Source: JACDAN01 sp963847235 (GTDB lineage: Bacteria; Actinomycetota; Thermoleophilia; Gaiellales; Gaiellaceae). From it: DNA of 26,322 nt. The stretch lies in contig CAWJYU010000019.1 of NCBI GenBank assembly GCA_963847235.1, forward strand, positions 1 to 26,322, given 5' to 3'. The translations under genes were made by a program, and so were the position numbers. The notes beneath the pieces are model-generated. The model searched no databases. It saw only the letters and a program-made list of their open reading frames with translations, and was not told the origin of the DNA. This document shows, piece by piece, positions 1 through 7,790 of this stretch; within the stretch, counting starts at the first letter, position 1, and each line of letters starts with the position of its first letter.

Positions 1-88
1 AATCCCTCTAACTGCGGCGACGATCAACACGGCGGCACCTGCGCCACGCGAGGCTACGCGGCGTGATGCCGCGGTCCCTCCTAAGCAC

Positions 89-117
89 TTGCGCTCGCTG
101 TATATACTCGGTATAGT
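89..117 (+). promoter_or_regulatory. Promoter of the padR-ABC-ftsX operon
   Basis: A -35-like TTGCGC at 89-94 and a -10-like TATAGT at 112-117 are separated by 17 bases. Transcription would start near 124-125, which is the in-frame ATG at 125, so the message is probably leaderless. The promoter is AT-rich in an otherwise very GC-rich region. Confidence 0.6.
103..115. promoter_or_regulatory. Probable PadR operator (TATAC-TCG-GTATA dyad)
   Basis: A perfect inverted repeat with 5-base arms TATAC and GTATA around TCG overlaps the -10 box. PadR regulators commonly bind short AT-rich dyads in their own promoters, so this is a likely site of autorepression and of control of the downstream transporter. 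A related GTATA-TAGG-TATAC dyad lies at 26165-26178. Confidence 0.55.
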
Positions 118-124
118 ACTGCGT

Positions 125-730
125 ATGTTGCTTCCCGACGAGCCGTTCATGAGCGTCCCTCACGCCCTCCTCGCATTGCTCACCGAAGGGCCGAAGTACG
201 GCCTGCGGCTGCAGAACGAGTTCGAGGCGCGGACAGGCGAGGTGTGGCCCCTCAACGTCGGGCAGGTCTACACGACGCTCCAGCGCCTCGAACGGGACGG
301 GCTCGTCGAGACCGACGACGGGGAAGGCGAGCGGTCGCGGAAGCGGTACAGGATCACGTCCGCCGGCGACCGTGCGTTGGCCGACTGGCTTCGCACCCCG
401 CCCGGCCTCGAGCCGCCTCCCCGCGACGAGCTCGTGATCAAGGTGCTCGTCGCCCTCCAGGTCCCCGGGACCGACGTCCACGAGATCCTGCAGGTGCACC
501 GCCGGCACGTGATCGAGGTCATGCAGCGTTACACCCAGGTCAAGGCCGCGGCCGGAGAGGACGACATGGCGTTGGCGCTCGTCGTCGACGCCGAGCTCTT
601 CCGGCTGGAGGCGATCGTCCGCTGGCTCGATGCCGCCGACGTTCGCCTGAAGCAGCGGCCGTCGCCGGCGCCGGCCGCGGTCGCTGACGTTTCTTTCGAA
701 CCATCACGCGCGAAGGAGGTCTCCCAATGA
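125..730 (+). CDS. PadR family transcriptional regulator
   Basis: This is a winged-helix repressor of the PadR family, probably ligand-responsive and controlling the ABC exporter behind it. The N-terminal PadR domain starts at SVPHALLALLTEGPKYG and continues through the recognition segment VGQVYTTLQRLERDGLVE and the wing (EGERSRKRYRITSAG). A C-terminal helical region of about 100 residues (DELVIKVLVALQVPG onward) is typical of PadR-s2 type dimerisation helices. The start at 125 is chosen because the -10 box ends seven bases before it. An ATG at 149 (MSVPHALL) matches the usual family start but has no clear Shine-Dalgarno sequence. The stop overlaps the ATPase start as ATGA. The pairing of padR with an ABC/FtsX exporter is common; the inducer cannot be read from the sequence. 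Confidence 0.9.
   Translation: MLLPDEPFMSVPHALLALLTEGPKYGLRLQNEFEARTGEVWPLNVGQVYTTLQRLERDGLVETDDGEGERSRKRYRITSAGDRALADWLRTPPGLEPPPRDELVIKVLVALQVPGTDVHEILQVHRRHVIEVMQRYTQVKAAAGEDDMALALVVDAELFRLEAIVRWLDAADVRLKQRPSPAPAAVADVSFEPSRAKEVSQ
713..720 (+). promoter_or_regulatory. Strong ribosome binding site for the ABC ATPase
   Basis: AAGGAGGT, a near-perfect anti-16S match, lies six bases before the ATG at 727 and inside the end of padR. It gives the ATPase its own strong initiation in addition to ATGA coupling. Confidence 0.75.
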
Positions 731-1452
731 CCAGCGCACTCGAATTGCGACAGGTATCCAAGGTTTACGGCTCTGGACCGAGCGAGGTGCGCGCGCTTCG
801 CGGCGTCGATCTCAAGGTCGAGCGCGGCGAGCTGGTGGCGATCATGGGGCCGAGCGGCTCGGGCAAGAGCACGCTCTTGACGATCGCCGGCAGCCTCGAG
901 GAGGCGAGCAGCGGCCAGGTGTTGGTGGACGGCGTCGACCTTGCGAGCGTCTCGCGCGCGGAGCAGGCGCAGATGCGTCGCCGGTCGATCGGCTACGTCT
1001 TCCAGGACTTCAACCTGCTCCCCGGGCTGACGGCGGTCGAAAACGTCACCCTGCCGCTCGAGCTCGACGGCATCCGCGCGAAAGCCGCGCGTAAGAGCGG
1101 ACTCGAGGCGATGGAGGAGCTCGACGTGGCGAAACTCGCCGATCGCTACCCCGACGAGCTGTCGGGCGGCGAGCGCCAGCGGGCCGCGATCGCCCGGGCG
1201 ATCGTGGGCGAGCGTGGGTTGCTGCTCGCAGACGAGCCGACCGGCGCCCTGGACTCCGTGAACGGCGAGGCGGTCATGCGGCTGCTGCGGGCAGCCACGA
1301 AGCGTGGCGTCGCGGGTGTCGTCGTCACCCACGAGGCGCAGCTGGCCTCCTGGGCTGACCGCGTCGTCTTCCTGCGCGACGGTCAGGTCGTCGACCAAAC
1401 GGTCGCGCCGCCCGGCCCGGAATCGCTCCTTGCTGCCGGTGACCGGCGATGA
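727..1452 (+). CDS. ABC transporter ATP-binding protein, MacB/LolD type
   Basis: This cytoplasmic ATPase of 241 residues should power the FtsX-like permease encoded next. It carries Walker A GPSGSGKST (41-49), a Q-loop in YVFQDFN (about 90-96), the signature LSGGERQR (145-152), Walker B LLLADEP (165-171) and an H-loop histidine in VVVTHEAQ. The LLADEPTGALDS stretch is typical of the MacB/LolD/FtsE branch, which drives mechanotransmission-type export or lipoprotein release rather than classical import. The start is supported by AAGGAGGT and by the ATGA overlap with padR. Its 3' end overlaps the permease start (ATGA at 1449-1452), so the two are translationally coupled. The substrate is unknown. 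Confidence 0.95.
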   Translation: MTSALELRQVSKVYGSGPSEVRALRGVDLKVERGELVAIMGPSGSGKSTLLTIAGSLEEASSGQVLVDGVDLASVSRAEQAQMRRRSIGYVFQDFNLLPGLTAVENVTLPLELDGIRAKAARKSGLEAMEELDVAKLADRYPDELSGGERQRAAIARAIVGERGLLLADEPTGALDSVNGEAVMRLLRAATKRGVAGVVVTHEAQLASWADRVVFLRDGQVVDQTVAPPGPESLLAAGDRR

Positions 1453-4001
1453 CGACGCTCGCGCACCGCTCGGCGTTGCGAGGACCGAGCCGCGGCGGAC
1501 TCGCCGCACGCCGTCCTCTGATCCGCTGGGCGTGGCGCCTGTTCCGCCGTGAGTGGCGTCAGCAGATCCTGGTGATCGCTCTGGTCACCGTCGCGGTCGC
1601 CGCCGCGGTCACCGGCGTCACGATCGCCCACAACTCGGGCCCGCTGGACTTCGCGGAGTTCGGCTCGGCGAACGCCCTCTTCGAGTTGGACGGCGCCGAT
1701 CCGCGCAAGCTGGAGGCAAGTCTCGCCGCCGCCCAGGAACGGTTCGGGACGACCGACGTCATCGGCCACCGCACGCTGCCCGTGCCGGGCAGTGTCGATA
1801 CGGTGGAGTTCCGGGCCCAGGACCCCCGCGGACCGTACGCACCGCTTGCGCTCCGCCGAGGCAGCTACCCGGAAGGCCCCGGCCAGGTCGCCGTCACCGA
1901 CGGAGTCGCGACGCTCCTCGGGCTCGAGATCGGGGAGACGCTCGCACTCGACGGCCGTCGCCGGACCGTCGTCGGCATCGTCGAGAACCCGCGCGAGCTC
2001 AGCGACGAGTTCGCCCTCGTCTCACCCTCGTCCGCCGGAGCAGTGGACACGGTCACGGTCTTGGTCGACGCCGACAGCGCGACGACCGACGCGTTCATTG
2101 ACGCGCAGGCCGACCGGTCCGCCATGGTCGGGGCCCGCCGTCGGGGCAGCTACCAGCCGGCACCCGAGCTGGCGATGTTCTCCGTGGCCACCGTCTTCAT
2201 GTTGCTGGCTTCGCTCGTTGCCGCAGCAGGCTTCGCCGTCATCGCGCAGCGACGGCTCCGCCAGCTCGGCATGCTCGCTGCGATCGGCGCGACCGAAAAG
2301 CACCTTCGACTCGTGCTGCTCACGAACGGCGCAGTCGTCGGCGCGGTCGGCGCACTGATCGGAACGATCGCGGGTCTCGCACTCTGGCTCGCGGTCGAGC
2401 CGACACTCGAGCCCGCGCTCGATTTTCGCCTCGACCGGCTCAGCCTCCCCTGGGCACTGCTCGCCGCAATCGGTTTCGTCGCGATCCTCGCGGCGACCGC
2501 CGCCGCCTGGTGGCCGGGGCGAGCGGTCGCCCGCGTCCCCGTCACGCGCGCCCTCTCGGCGCGACCGCCGAGGCCGAAGCCTGCACGCCATTCGGCAATC
2601 GTCGCGGTCGTGCTGATCGCGGCGGGAATCGGCAGCCTCGTGCTGTCGAACCGAGACAGAGCGCCGCTCATCGTGGCCGGGATCGTGGCGACGATCCTCG
2701 GGACGCTGCTCCTGGCCCCACTGGTGATTCGCCTGTTCGCCCGGACGGCTCGGCACGCCCCGATCGCCGTACGCTTGGCGCTGCGAGACCTCGCCCGCTA
2801 CCAAGCTCGTTCCGGAGCGGCACTCGCGGCCATCACACTTGCCCTCGGCATTGCCGCGACCGTCGTCATCGTCGCGGCGGCCGAGGAGAGGAAGTCAGCC
2901 GGCGAACCGCCCAACCTGTCCAACCGGCAGATCCGCGTGTACACCGGCGCGACGCCAGACCCGGAAGCCGTCGCGATCCGGACGCCAGGCCAGCTCGAAC
3001 GAATGGCTGCACGCGTCCGCCGGCTCGCGGCGAATCTCGATGACGCGGCCGTCATCCCGCTCTACAACGCCTATCACCCGGGCGAACCGGCTCGGCCGGA
3101 GGGCAACTTGCGAGTCCTTCGCACCGAGGTCCTCGTACGGAAAGTCGCCGACCCCGAAAACAAGGCAGGGGCGTTCATTTGCGCGCCCCCACCTTCAGGT
3201 TGCTACATCTACGAATCGCGCCTCCACATCGCTACGCCCGCCCTGCTCAGGTACCTCGGAATCGACCCGGCCGAGGTCGACGCCGAACACGGACTTCCTG
3301 ATCGACAAGAGCGTCCGCACCGACGAGCTGGACACTGTTCGCTTTGAGGAGAGCGGAGAGCCAAAGCTCATCCCACGTGCAGTCACGAACATCCAGAGGA
3401 TCGACAGCCGCAAGCTCTTCGGCGCTCCCGAGGGAGAGACCGGCATGGCGCCGACGTCGTTCATCACGCTCGACGGTCTTCGCCGCCGCGGCTGGAAGCA
3501 AGTTCCGTCCGGGTGGATGGTCGAGCCGAGCCGGCCGCTGACGACCGAGCAGGTCTCCGATGCCCGCGACCTTGCTGCCGCCGGTGGCCTGGTGATCGAG
3601 ACACGGCGCGAGAGCGACTCCTTCACGACACTCATCGCCATCGCAACCGCCGCAGGCGCCCTCCTCGCGCTCGCGATCCTCGCCATGACCGTCGGGCTGA
3701 TCCGCAGCGAGAGCGCCGGTGATCTCCGCACTCTGACCGCGACCGGAGCAACGAGCAGGACCCGCCGAACGCTGACGGCAGCCACCGCCGGCGGACTTGC
3801 CTTCCTGGGCGCGCTCCTCGGCGTCGCCGGCGCCTACCTCATGCTCGCGGCGATCTACCACGACAAGCTCGACTATCTCGGTCGGATACCGCTGCTGTAC
3901 CTCGTCCTGATGGTCGTCGGCATCCCCGCGCGGCCGCCGCGGCAGGCTGGCTCCTCGCCGGCCGCGAGCCGCCGGCCATCGCTCGGCCGGCGATCGAGTG
4001 A
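1449..4001 (+). CDS. FtsX-like ABC permease, frame broken twice in this sequence
   Basis: This is a large two-module FtsX/MacB-type permease and the membrane partner of the preceding ATPase. An N-terminal membrane helix (QQILVIALVTVAVAAAVTG) is followed by an extracellular MacB-PCD-like domain. A central FtsX core has several helices (about residues 240-350), then more helices, a second extracellular domain and a C-terminal FtsX domain (TLIAIATAAGALLALAIL onward). The reading frame changes at about 3286, where GAACAC fits GACAC plus an extra A, and again at about 3930, where GCGCGG fits GCGGCGG minus one G. With both repaired the protein is 850 residues and ends GWLLAGREPPAIARPAIE before TGA at 3999. 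As written, the first frame stops at 3347. The two indels cancel each other. Sequencing error is the simplest explanation, but a recent pseudogene is possible. Confidence 0.85.
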
Positions 4002-4035
4002 CGGTCAGCGGCCGTTAGCGCCGAGGGCTCGGGCG

Positions 4036-4332
4036 TTACGGGCCCGGTTCGTTCCCTCGGCGACGGAGATACTTGTCCATCTCGCGCCGTTCCCAGTCGG
4101 CGCCGAAGAGCCCGCCGACCCCGAGGAGGACGATTCCGGTGATCGCGACGGCGATGCCCGTGCCGAGCATCGGCCAGTAGAACCAGTACGAGCTGCTGTC
4201 GTCGGACAGGTCGATGAGGAACCACATCAGGCTCAGGGCAATCCAGATCCCGAGCACGCTGTAGAAGATCCGCTTGCGGCGAACGTAGCGCCGTGCGTCC
4301 TCCCGGGCCTCGTCGATGGGGCTCGCGACCAT
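4036..4332 (-). CDS. Small 2TM domain membrane protein
   Basis: This 98-residue protein resembles the 2TM domain family. It has a charged N-terminal helix (REDARRYVRRKRIFYSVL, residues 10-27), two membrane helices (about 24-41 and 52-75) joined by a short acidic loop (DLSDDSSSYW), and a charged C-terminal tail (WERREMDKYLRRR). Members of this family are often found fused to or beside regulators. The exact function is not known. The start shares one base with the stop of the GyrI-like gene (TAATG), so translation is coupled to it. It is the last gene of a probable MMPL1 - GyrI-like - 2TM unit and runs convergent to the permease gene, 34 bases away. Confidence 0.8.
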   Translation of the reverse strand: MVASPIDEAREDARRYVRRKRIFYSVLGIWIALSLMWFLIDLSDDSSSYWFYWPMLGTGIAVAITGIVLLGVGGLFGADWERREMDKYLRRRGNEPGP

Positions 4333-4835
4333 TACCGACTCCCTTCGATCGGCTGAACGAGCTCGGTGCGCCACTCCGTCGGCGGCGGCCACGTCGACGG
4401 GTCGGGCTCCTTGCTCGCGTCGATCCACCAGTAGACCTCCCAGGCGGCTCCGTTCCTGGCGCGGCCATGTTTCGTCAGCCAAGCGTCGAGACGGCCGTAA
4501 GCGTCGGCGAGCGCGTCGTGCGACCCGATGTGCCAGGTCCTGATCGCGGTTCCGCCCGGTAGCTCACCGCGCCCGACGGGCTCAACCACGGGAATTCCGA
4601 CCTCGAGGTCGGTCTCCGTCTCGCCGAACGTGTGGTAGCGGACGAAGGGCGGTCCCGCCGGTGTCGCCTCGCCTGCCTCGACCGACTGCCAGACCTCGCG
4701 CAGGCGCTCGCCCTGAGCCTCGGCCAGCCGGGCGACGTCGACGGTGGCCCTGATGCTCAAGACGGGTTGGGCCTCGAGCTCCGCCACCGCGACCCCTGCG
4801 GAGTCTGGCTGTGGCAAATCAGAAGTCTCTGACAT
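4332..4835 (-). CDS. GyrI-like effector-binding domain protein
   Basis: This 167-residue stand-alone protein looks like the GyrI-like small-molecule binding (AraC effector-binding, SOUL/BacR-type) fold. It has a beta strand near PVLSIRATVDV, a helix with LREVWQSVE, the pair PFVRYHTF and DLEVGIPVVEPV, a second repeat with GTAIRTWHIGSHDALADAYGR, and the closing strand TEWRTELVQPI that is characteristic of the family. There is no DNA-binding domain, so it probably binds a hydrophobic ligand directly. The ATG at 4835 is preceded by GGAAAGGAGAG, which lies at the stop of MMPL1; the intergenic gap is 17 bases. A drug-binding fold just behind an MMPL transporter suggests sensing or buffering of the exported molecule, which is inference. 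Confidence 0.8.
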   Translation of the reverse strand: MSETSDLPQPDSAGVAVAELEAQPVLSIRATVDVARLAEAQGERLREVWQSVEAGEATPAGPPFVRYHTFGETETDLEVGIPVVEPVGRGELPGGTAIRTWHIGSHDALADAYGRLDAWLTKHGRARNGAAWEVYWWIDASKEPDPSTWPPPTEWRTELVQPIEGSR

Positions 4836-4852
4836 GGCACTCTCCTTTCCGG

Positions 4853-7039
4853 TCAATCGAGCACTGCTCGGCCTTGCCCGTCCGGACGAGCTCCCTCGAT
4901 GTCGACTCGCGGGAGCCACTCGAGCCAGGCGGGCAGATACCAGTTCCGTTCGCCCAGCAGCTTCATCGCGCTCGGCAGCAGCACGGATCTGATGACGGTC
5001 GCGTCGATCAGGAGCGCGACGGCGACGCCGAAGCCCATCTGCTGGAACATGATCAGGTCGCCTCGCGCAAAGCCGGAGAAGACGGCGACGATGATCAGCG
5101 CCGCGCCGGTGATGATGCGCGCGGTGGATCCGACGCCGAACGTGACTGCGTCGGTCGTGTCGCCGGTCTGGAGGTGGCGCTCGCGGATCCGGCTGAGCAG
5201 GAACACCTGATAGTCCATCGAGAGCCCGAAGAGCACCGAGAAGAGAAAGAGCGGGACCCAGGCCTCGATCGTGTCCGTCTCCTGGAAGCCGAAGAGGTCG
5301 GCGCCGACGCCCTCCTGGAAGACAAGCACGAGCAGGCCGTAGGCGGCGCCCACCGAGAGCAAGTTGAGGAGGACCGCCGTTCCGGCCACGACGACGGACC
5401 GGAAGACGACCGTCAGCAGGACAAAGGTGAGGAGGAGGACAAACGCGATCACGAACGGAGCGGGATTGATGACGGAGTCGAAGTAGTCGATGTTCTCCGA
5501 GCTCGTTCCGCCGACCAGCACCTCGGCATTCGTCCCGTCGAAGGCCTCCGGGATGCTCTCTGCGCGGAGATTCCGCACCGCCTCGGTCGCAGCAGTCGAG
5601 GAGGCGTCGCCGTTGACAGGGACGGAGAGGAGCGCGACCTGACCGTCGGCCGAGCGCTCGATCTCGCCCGGACCGAAGCGCGGATCAGCGGCGAGGTCGC
5701 TTCGAAGCTCTGTCAGCGCCGCCTGGACATCGCGTGCGGAGGCGTTCGAGACGACGATCTCGACCGGATCCGTCGTGGTCCCCGGGAAGTCGCGTTCCAG
5801 GGCGACGAAGCCCTGCTTCGAGGCGAAGCGGTCGGGGAGCGCGGAGACACCGCTCGTCCCGACGTCCATTCGGAACACAGGCAGCGCGAGTAGAAGCAGC
5901 GCGCCTGCGGACAGCGCCAGGCTGACGACCGGGCGCCTCAGCACGCGGCGGACGATCGCGCCCCAGAAGCGGCCCTCGGGATTCGAGGCCTCGAGCGAGC
6001 GCCGCCCGACCAGAGGTATGCGGAGTGCGTCCACCTTGTCGCCGAGGAGCCCGAGGACGGCCGGCAGCAGCGTGAGCGCCGCGACGACGGAGACGATCCC
6101 AACGAGAATTGCTCCGACTGCGAGGCTGCGCATGATCGAGTTCGGAACGAGCAGCATCCCGAGCATCGCGACCACGAAGACGCTGCCGCTGAAGAGGACC
6201 GCCCTGCTCGCGGTGGCTCCTGAGGCCTCGATAGCGGCGTGCTCGCCTCTCCCCTGGCCTCGCTCCTCGCGGTAGCGGGAAACGACGAAGAGCGAGTAGT
6301 CAATGCCCAGCGCGAGACCCATGCCCGTGAGCATGTTGATGACGAACACCGAGAGCTCGAACTGCTGCGCGAGCAGCGCGGTCAGGCCGAGTGCGACGAC
6401 GATCGCCACCATCGCCATCAAGAGCGGTATGAGGCCGGCGACGACCGCGCCGAAGACGAGGAGCAGGATGATGAGCGCGGCCGGCAGTCCGAACTTGAGC
6501 TCGCCGTTCTCCAGGTCCTCCTGCGAGAGGAGGTTGAAGTCGTGGTCGAGGGTCTCGGTGCCCGTGACCGACACGGCGAACGGGCCTTCGTCGGCGACTG
6601 CTTCGACTTTCTCGACGAGCGTCTCGGTGTCGCCGTCGTCGGAGAGAGCGATCGGAATGATCGTCGCATGGCGATCCGCCGAGACGAGCGACTCGCCGCC
6701 GTCGAGGTAGGTGCGCGCACGCCCGAGCGCTGTGATCTCGCTCTCGGCGACGAAATCCCGGACGTAGCCCTCGAACCGGGGCGAGTCGACCGTGTAGTCC
6801 TCGGATCGGATGACGACGACGTCGGTCACCGCCGTGGACGGATCCCGGGGGAACGCCGCGAGCCGAGCGTCTTCGGCCCGCTCCGACTCCGGGTTGTTCG
6901 TCGGCGCCCCCTCGGTCGTGAGGCTGCCACCCAGGAACACGGCGATCACGGCGATCGAGAGGACGGTGAGGATCGCCCACGCACCGAGTACCCGCCACGG
7001 ATGGCGCGCGCTGGCGGCGGCGAGAGGTCCAGTCCTCAC
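4853..7039 (-). CDS. MMPL family RND transporter (MMPL1)
   Basis: This inner-membrane RND-superfamily exporter is about 728 residues long. It shows the MMPL plan of two repeats of one helix, a large extracytoplasmic porter domain and five helices. The first helix is WRVLGAWAILTVLSIAVIAVF (about 15-35). The proton-relay Asp-Tyr pairs are visible in GMGLALGIDYSLFVVSRYREE in repeat 1 and FGLSMDYQVFLLSRIRE in repeat 2. Substrates of such actinobacterial proteins are lipids, siderophores or drugs; none can be assigned here. I chose GTG at 7039 because a TACCGT box ends seven bases before it. An in-frame ATG at 7075 would add 12 residues. It follows HK1-RR1 on the same strand and is followed by the GyrI-like and 2TM genes. 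It is a paralogue of MMPL2: both end with LPxWLEWLPR-type tails. Confidence 0.92.
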   Translation of the reverse strand: MRTGPLAAASARHPWRVLGAWAILTVLSIAVIAVFLGGSLTTEGAPTNNPESERAEDARLAAFPRDPSTAVTDVVVIRSEDYTVDSPRFEGYVRDFVAESEITALGRARTYLDGGESLVSADRHATIIPIALSDDGDTETLVEKVEAVADEGPFAVSVTGTETLDHDFNLLSQEDLENGELKFGLPAALIILLLVFGAVVAGLIPLLMAMVAIVVALGLTALLAQQFELSVFVINMLTGMGLALGIDYSLFVVSRYREERGQGRGEHAAIEASGATASRAVLFSGSVFVVAMLGMLLVPNSIMRSLAVGAILVGIVSVVAALTLLPAVLGLLGDKVDALRIPLVGRRSLEASNPEGRFWGAIVRRVLRRPVVSLALSAGALLLLALPVFRMDVGTSGVSALPDRFASKQGFVALERDFPGTTTDPVEIVVSNASARDVQAALTELRSDLAADPRFGPGEIERSADGQVALLSVPVNGDASSTAATEAVRNLRAESIPEAFDGTNAEVLVGGTSSENIDYFDSVINPAPFVIAFVLLLTFVLLTVVFRSVVVAGTAVLLNLLSVGAAYGLLVLVFQEGVGADLFGFQETDTIEAWVPLFLFSVLFGLSMDYQVFLLSRIRERHLQTGDTTDAVTFGVGSTARIITGAALIIVAVFSGFARGDLIMFQQMGFGVAVALLIDATVIRSVLLPSAMKLLGERNWYLPAWLEWLPRVDIEGARPDGQGRAVLD

Positions 7040-7046
7040 GCAATCG

Positions 7047-7052
7047 ACGGTA
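7047..7052 (-). promoter_or_regulatory. -10 box of MMPL1 (TACCGT)
   Basis: Read on the minus strand, TACCGT ends seven bases before GTG at 7039, the spacing expected for a leaderless message. The nine-base word TACCGTCGA is identical to the one before MMPL2 (minus strand, 11310 down to 11302). Confidence 0.5.
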
Positions 7053-7100
7053 GCCCTCGCGGAACCAAGCCACATCGGCCCCCGGACCCGAGTTGCGCTC

Positions 7101-7113
7101 CCCCCACAGGGGG
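7101..7113 (-). terminator. Short GC hairpin between RR1 and MMPL1
   Basis: CCCCC-ACA-GGGGG forms a five-pair hairpin with a three-base loop, 12 bases after the RR1 stop and upstream of the MMPL1 promoter box. There is no T-tract, so it would be a weak or factor-assisted terminator at best. Confidence 0.25.
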
Positions 7114-7124
7114 ATGGCAGCCGG

Positions 7125-7790
7125 TTAGGTGGACTCGGCTCCGGGCGACACGACGCCGTGGTCGTACGCGAAGACGATCGCGGCGGCACGGTCGCGGACG
7201 CCGAGCTTGCCGAAGATGCTGCCGACGTGGGTCTTGACGGTGGCCTCGGCGACGAACAGGGCTGCCGCGATCTCGGCATTCGTCGCACCCCGCGCCATGA
7301 GCTGCAGCACTTCGTGCTCGCGGTCGGTGAGCTCCTCGAGCCGGGTTGCGTCTCGCGCGGCCGGGGCGACGGCTCGCCGATAGCGGTCGAGCAGTCGCGG
7401 CGCCACTCCCGGGTCGAACCATGCGCCACCGCCGGCGACCGCCCGCACCGCCACGATCAGGTCCTCGGCCGAGGAGTCCTTCAGCACGAACCCGGCAGCG
7501 CCGGCCTCGATCGCGCCCCACAGGACTTCGTCTTCGCCGAACGTCGTGAGCACGAGCACGGCGATCGGCTCGTCGAGGCCGCGCAGATGCGCCGTCGCTT
7601 CACAGCCGTCGAGCACCGGCATGCGGACGTCCATCAGCACCACGTCCGGACGAAGAGCGGGAAGCTCCTCGATCGCCTGTCGGCCGTCGGCACACTCGGC
7701 GACGACGTCGAAGCCGTCCGTGGGCGAGAGAATTCGGGTCAGGCCGGCTCGCACGATCGCCTGGTCGTCGACGACGGCGACTCGAATCAC
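7125..7790 (-). CDS. NarL/FixJ-type response regulator (RR1)
   Basis: This 221-residue DNA-binding response regulator is the partner of HK1. The receiver domain spans about 1-120 with acidic residues in VVDDQ, phospho-acceptor Asp54 in VVLMDVRMPVLDG, Thr in VLVLTTFGED and Lys in FVLKDSS. The C-terminal LuxR-type helix-turn-helix contains LTDREHEVLQLMARGATNAEIA and ATVKTHVGSIFGKLGVRDR. The GTG start at 7790 overlaps the HK1 stop as GTGA, and RVAVVDDQ then sits at the normal distance from the N-terminus. Likely targets are its own operon and the flanking MMPL genes, where shared sequence words are found at 8941-9042 and 11302-11383. That link is inference. Confidence 0.93.
   Translation of the reverse strand: MIRVAVVDDQAIVRAGLTRILSPTDGFDVVAECADGRQAIEELPALRPDVVLMDVRMPVLDGCEATAHLRGLDEPIAVLVLTTFGEDEVLWGAIEAGAAGFVLKDSSAEDLIVAVRAVAGGGAWFDPGVAPRLLDRYRRAVAPAARDATRLEELTDREHEVLQLMARGATNAEIAAALFVAEATVKTHVGSIFGKLGVRDRAAAIVFAYDHGVVSPGAEST

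Noticed and set aside
57..73. CGCGGC-GTGAT-GCCGCG hairpin near the left edge
   Set aside because: A six-pair stem with no T-tract and no known gene before it in the window. Such hairpins are frequent in this base composition.
3286..3931. Programmed ribosomal frameshifting in the FtsX permease
   Set aside because: There is no slippery heptamer or following structure, and the two opposite shifts 640 bases apart fit indel errors better.
4811..5893. Long plus-strand open frame antisense to MMPL1
   Set aside because: Its product is low-complexity, rich in Arg, Asp and Glu, with no domain. It is a GC-skew shadow of the well-supported MMPL1 frame.
6239..7237. Second long plus-strand open frame antisense to MMPL1
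   Set aside because: Same reasons: charged low-complexity product, covered by membrane helices and motifs on the other strand.
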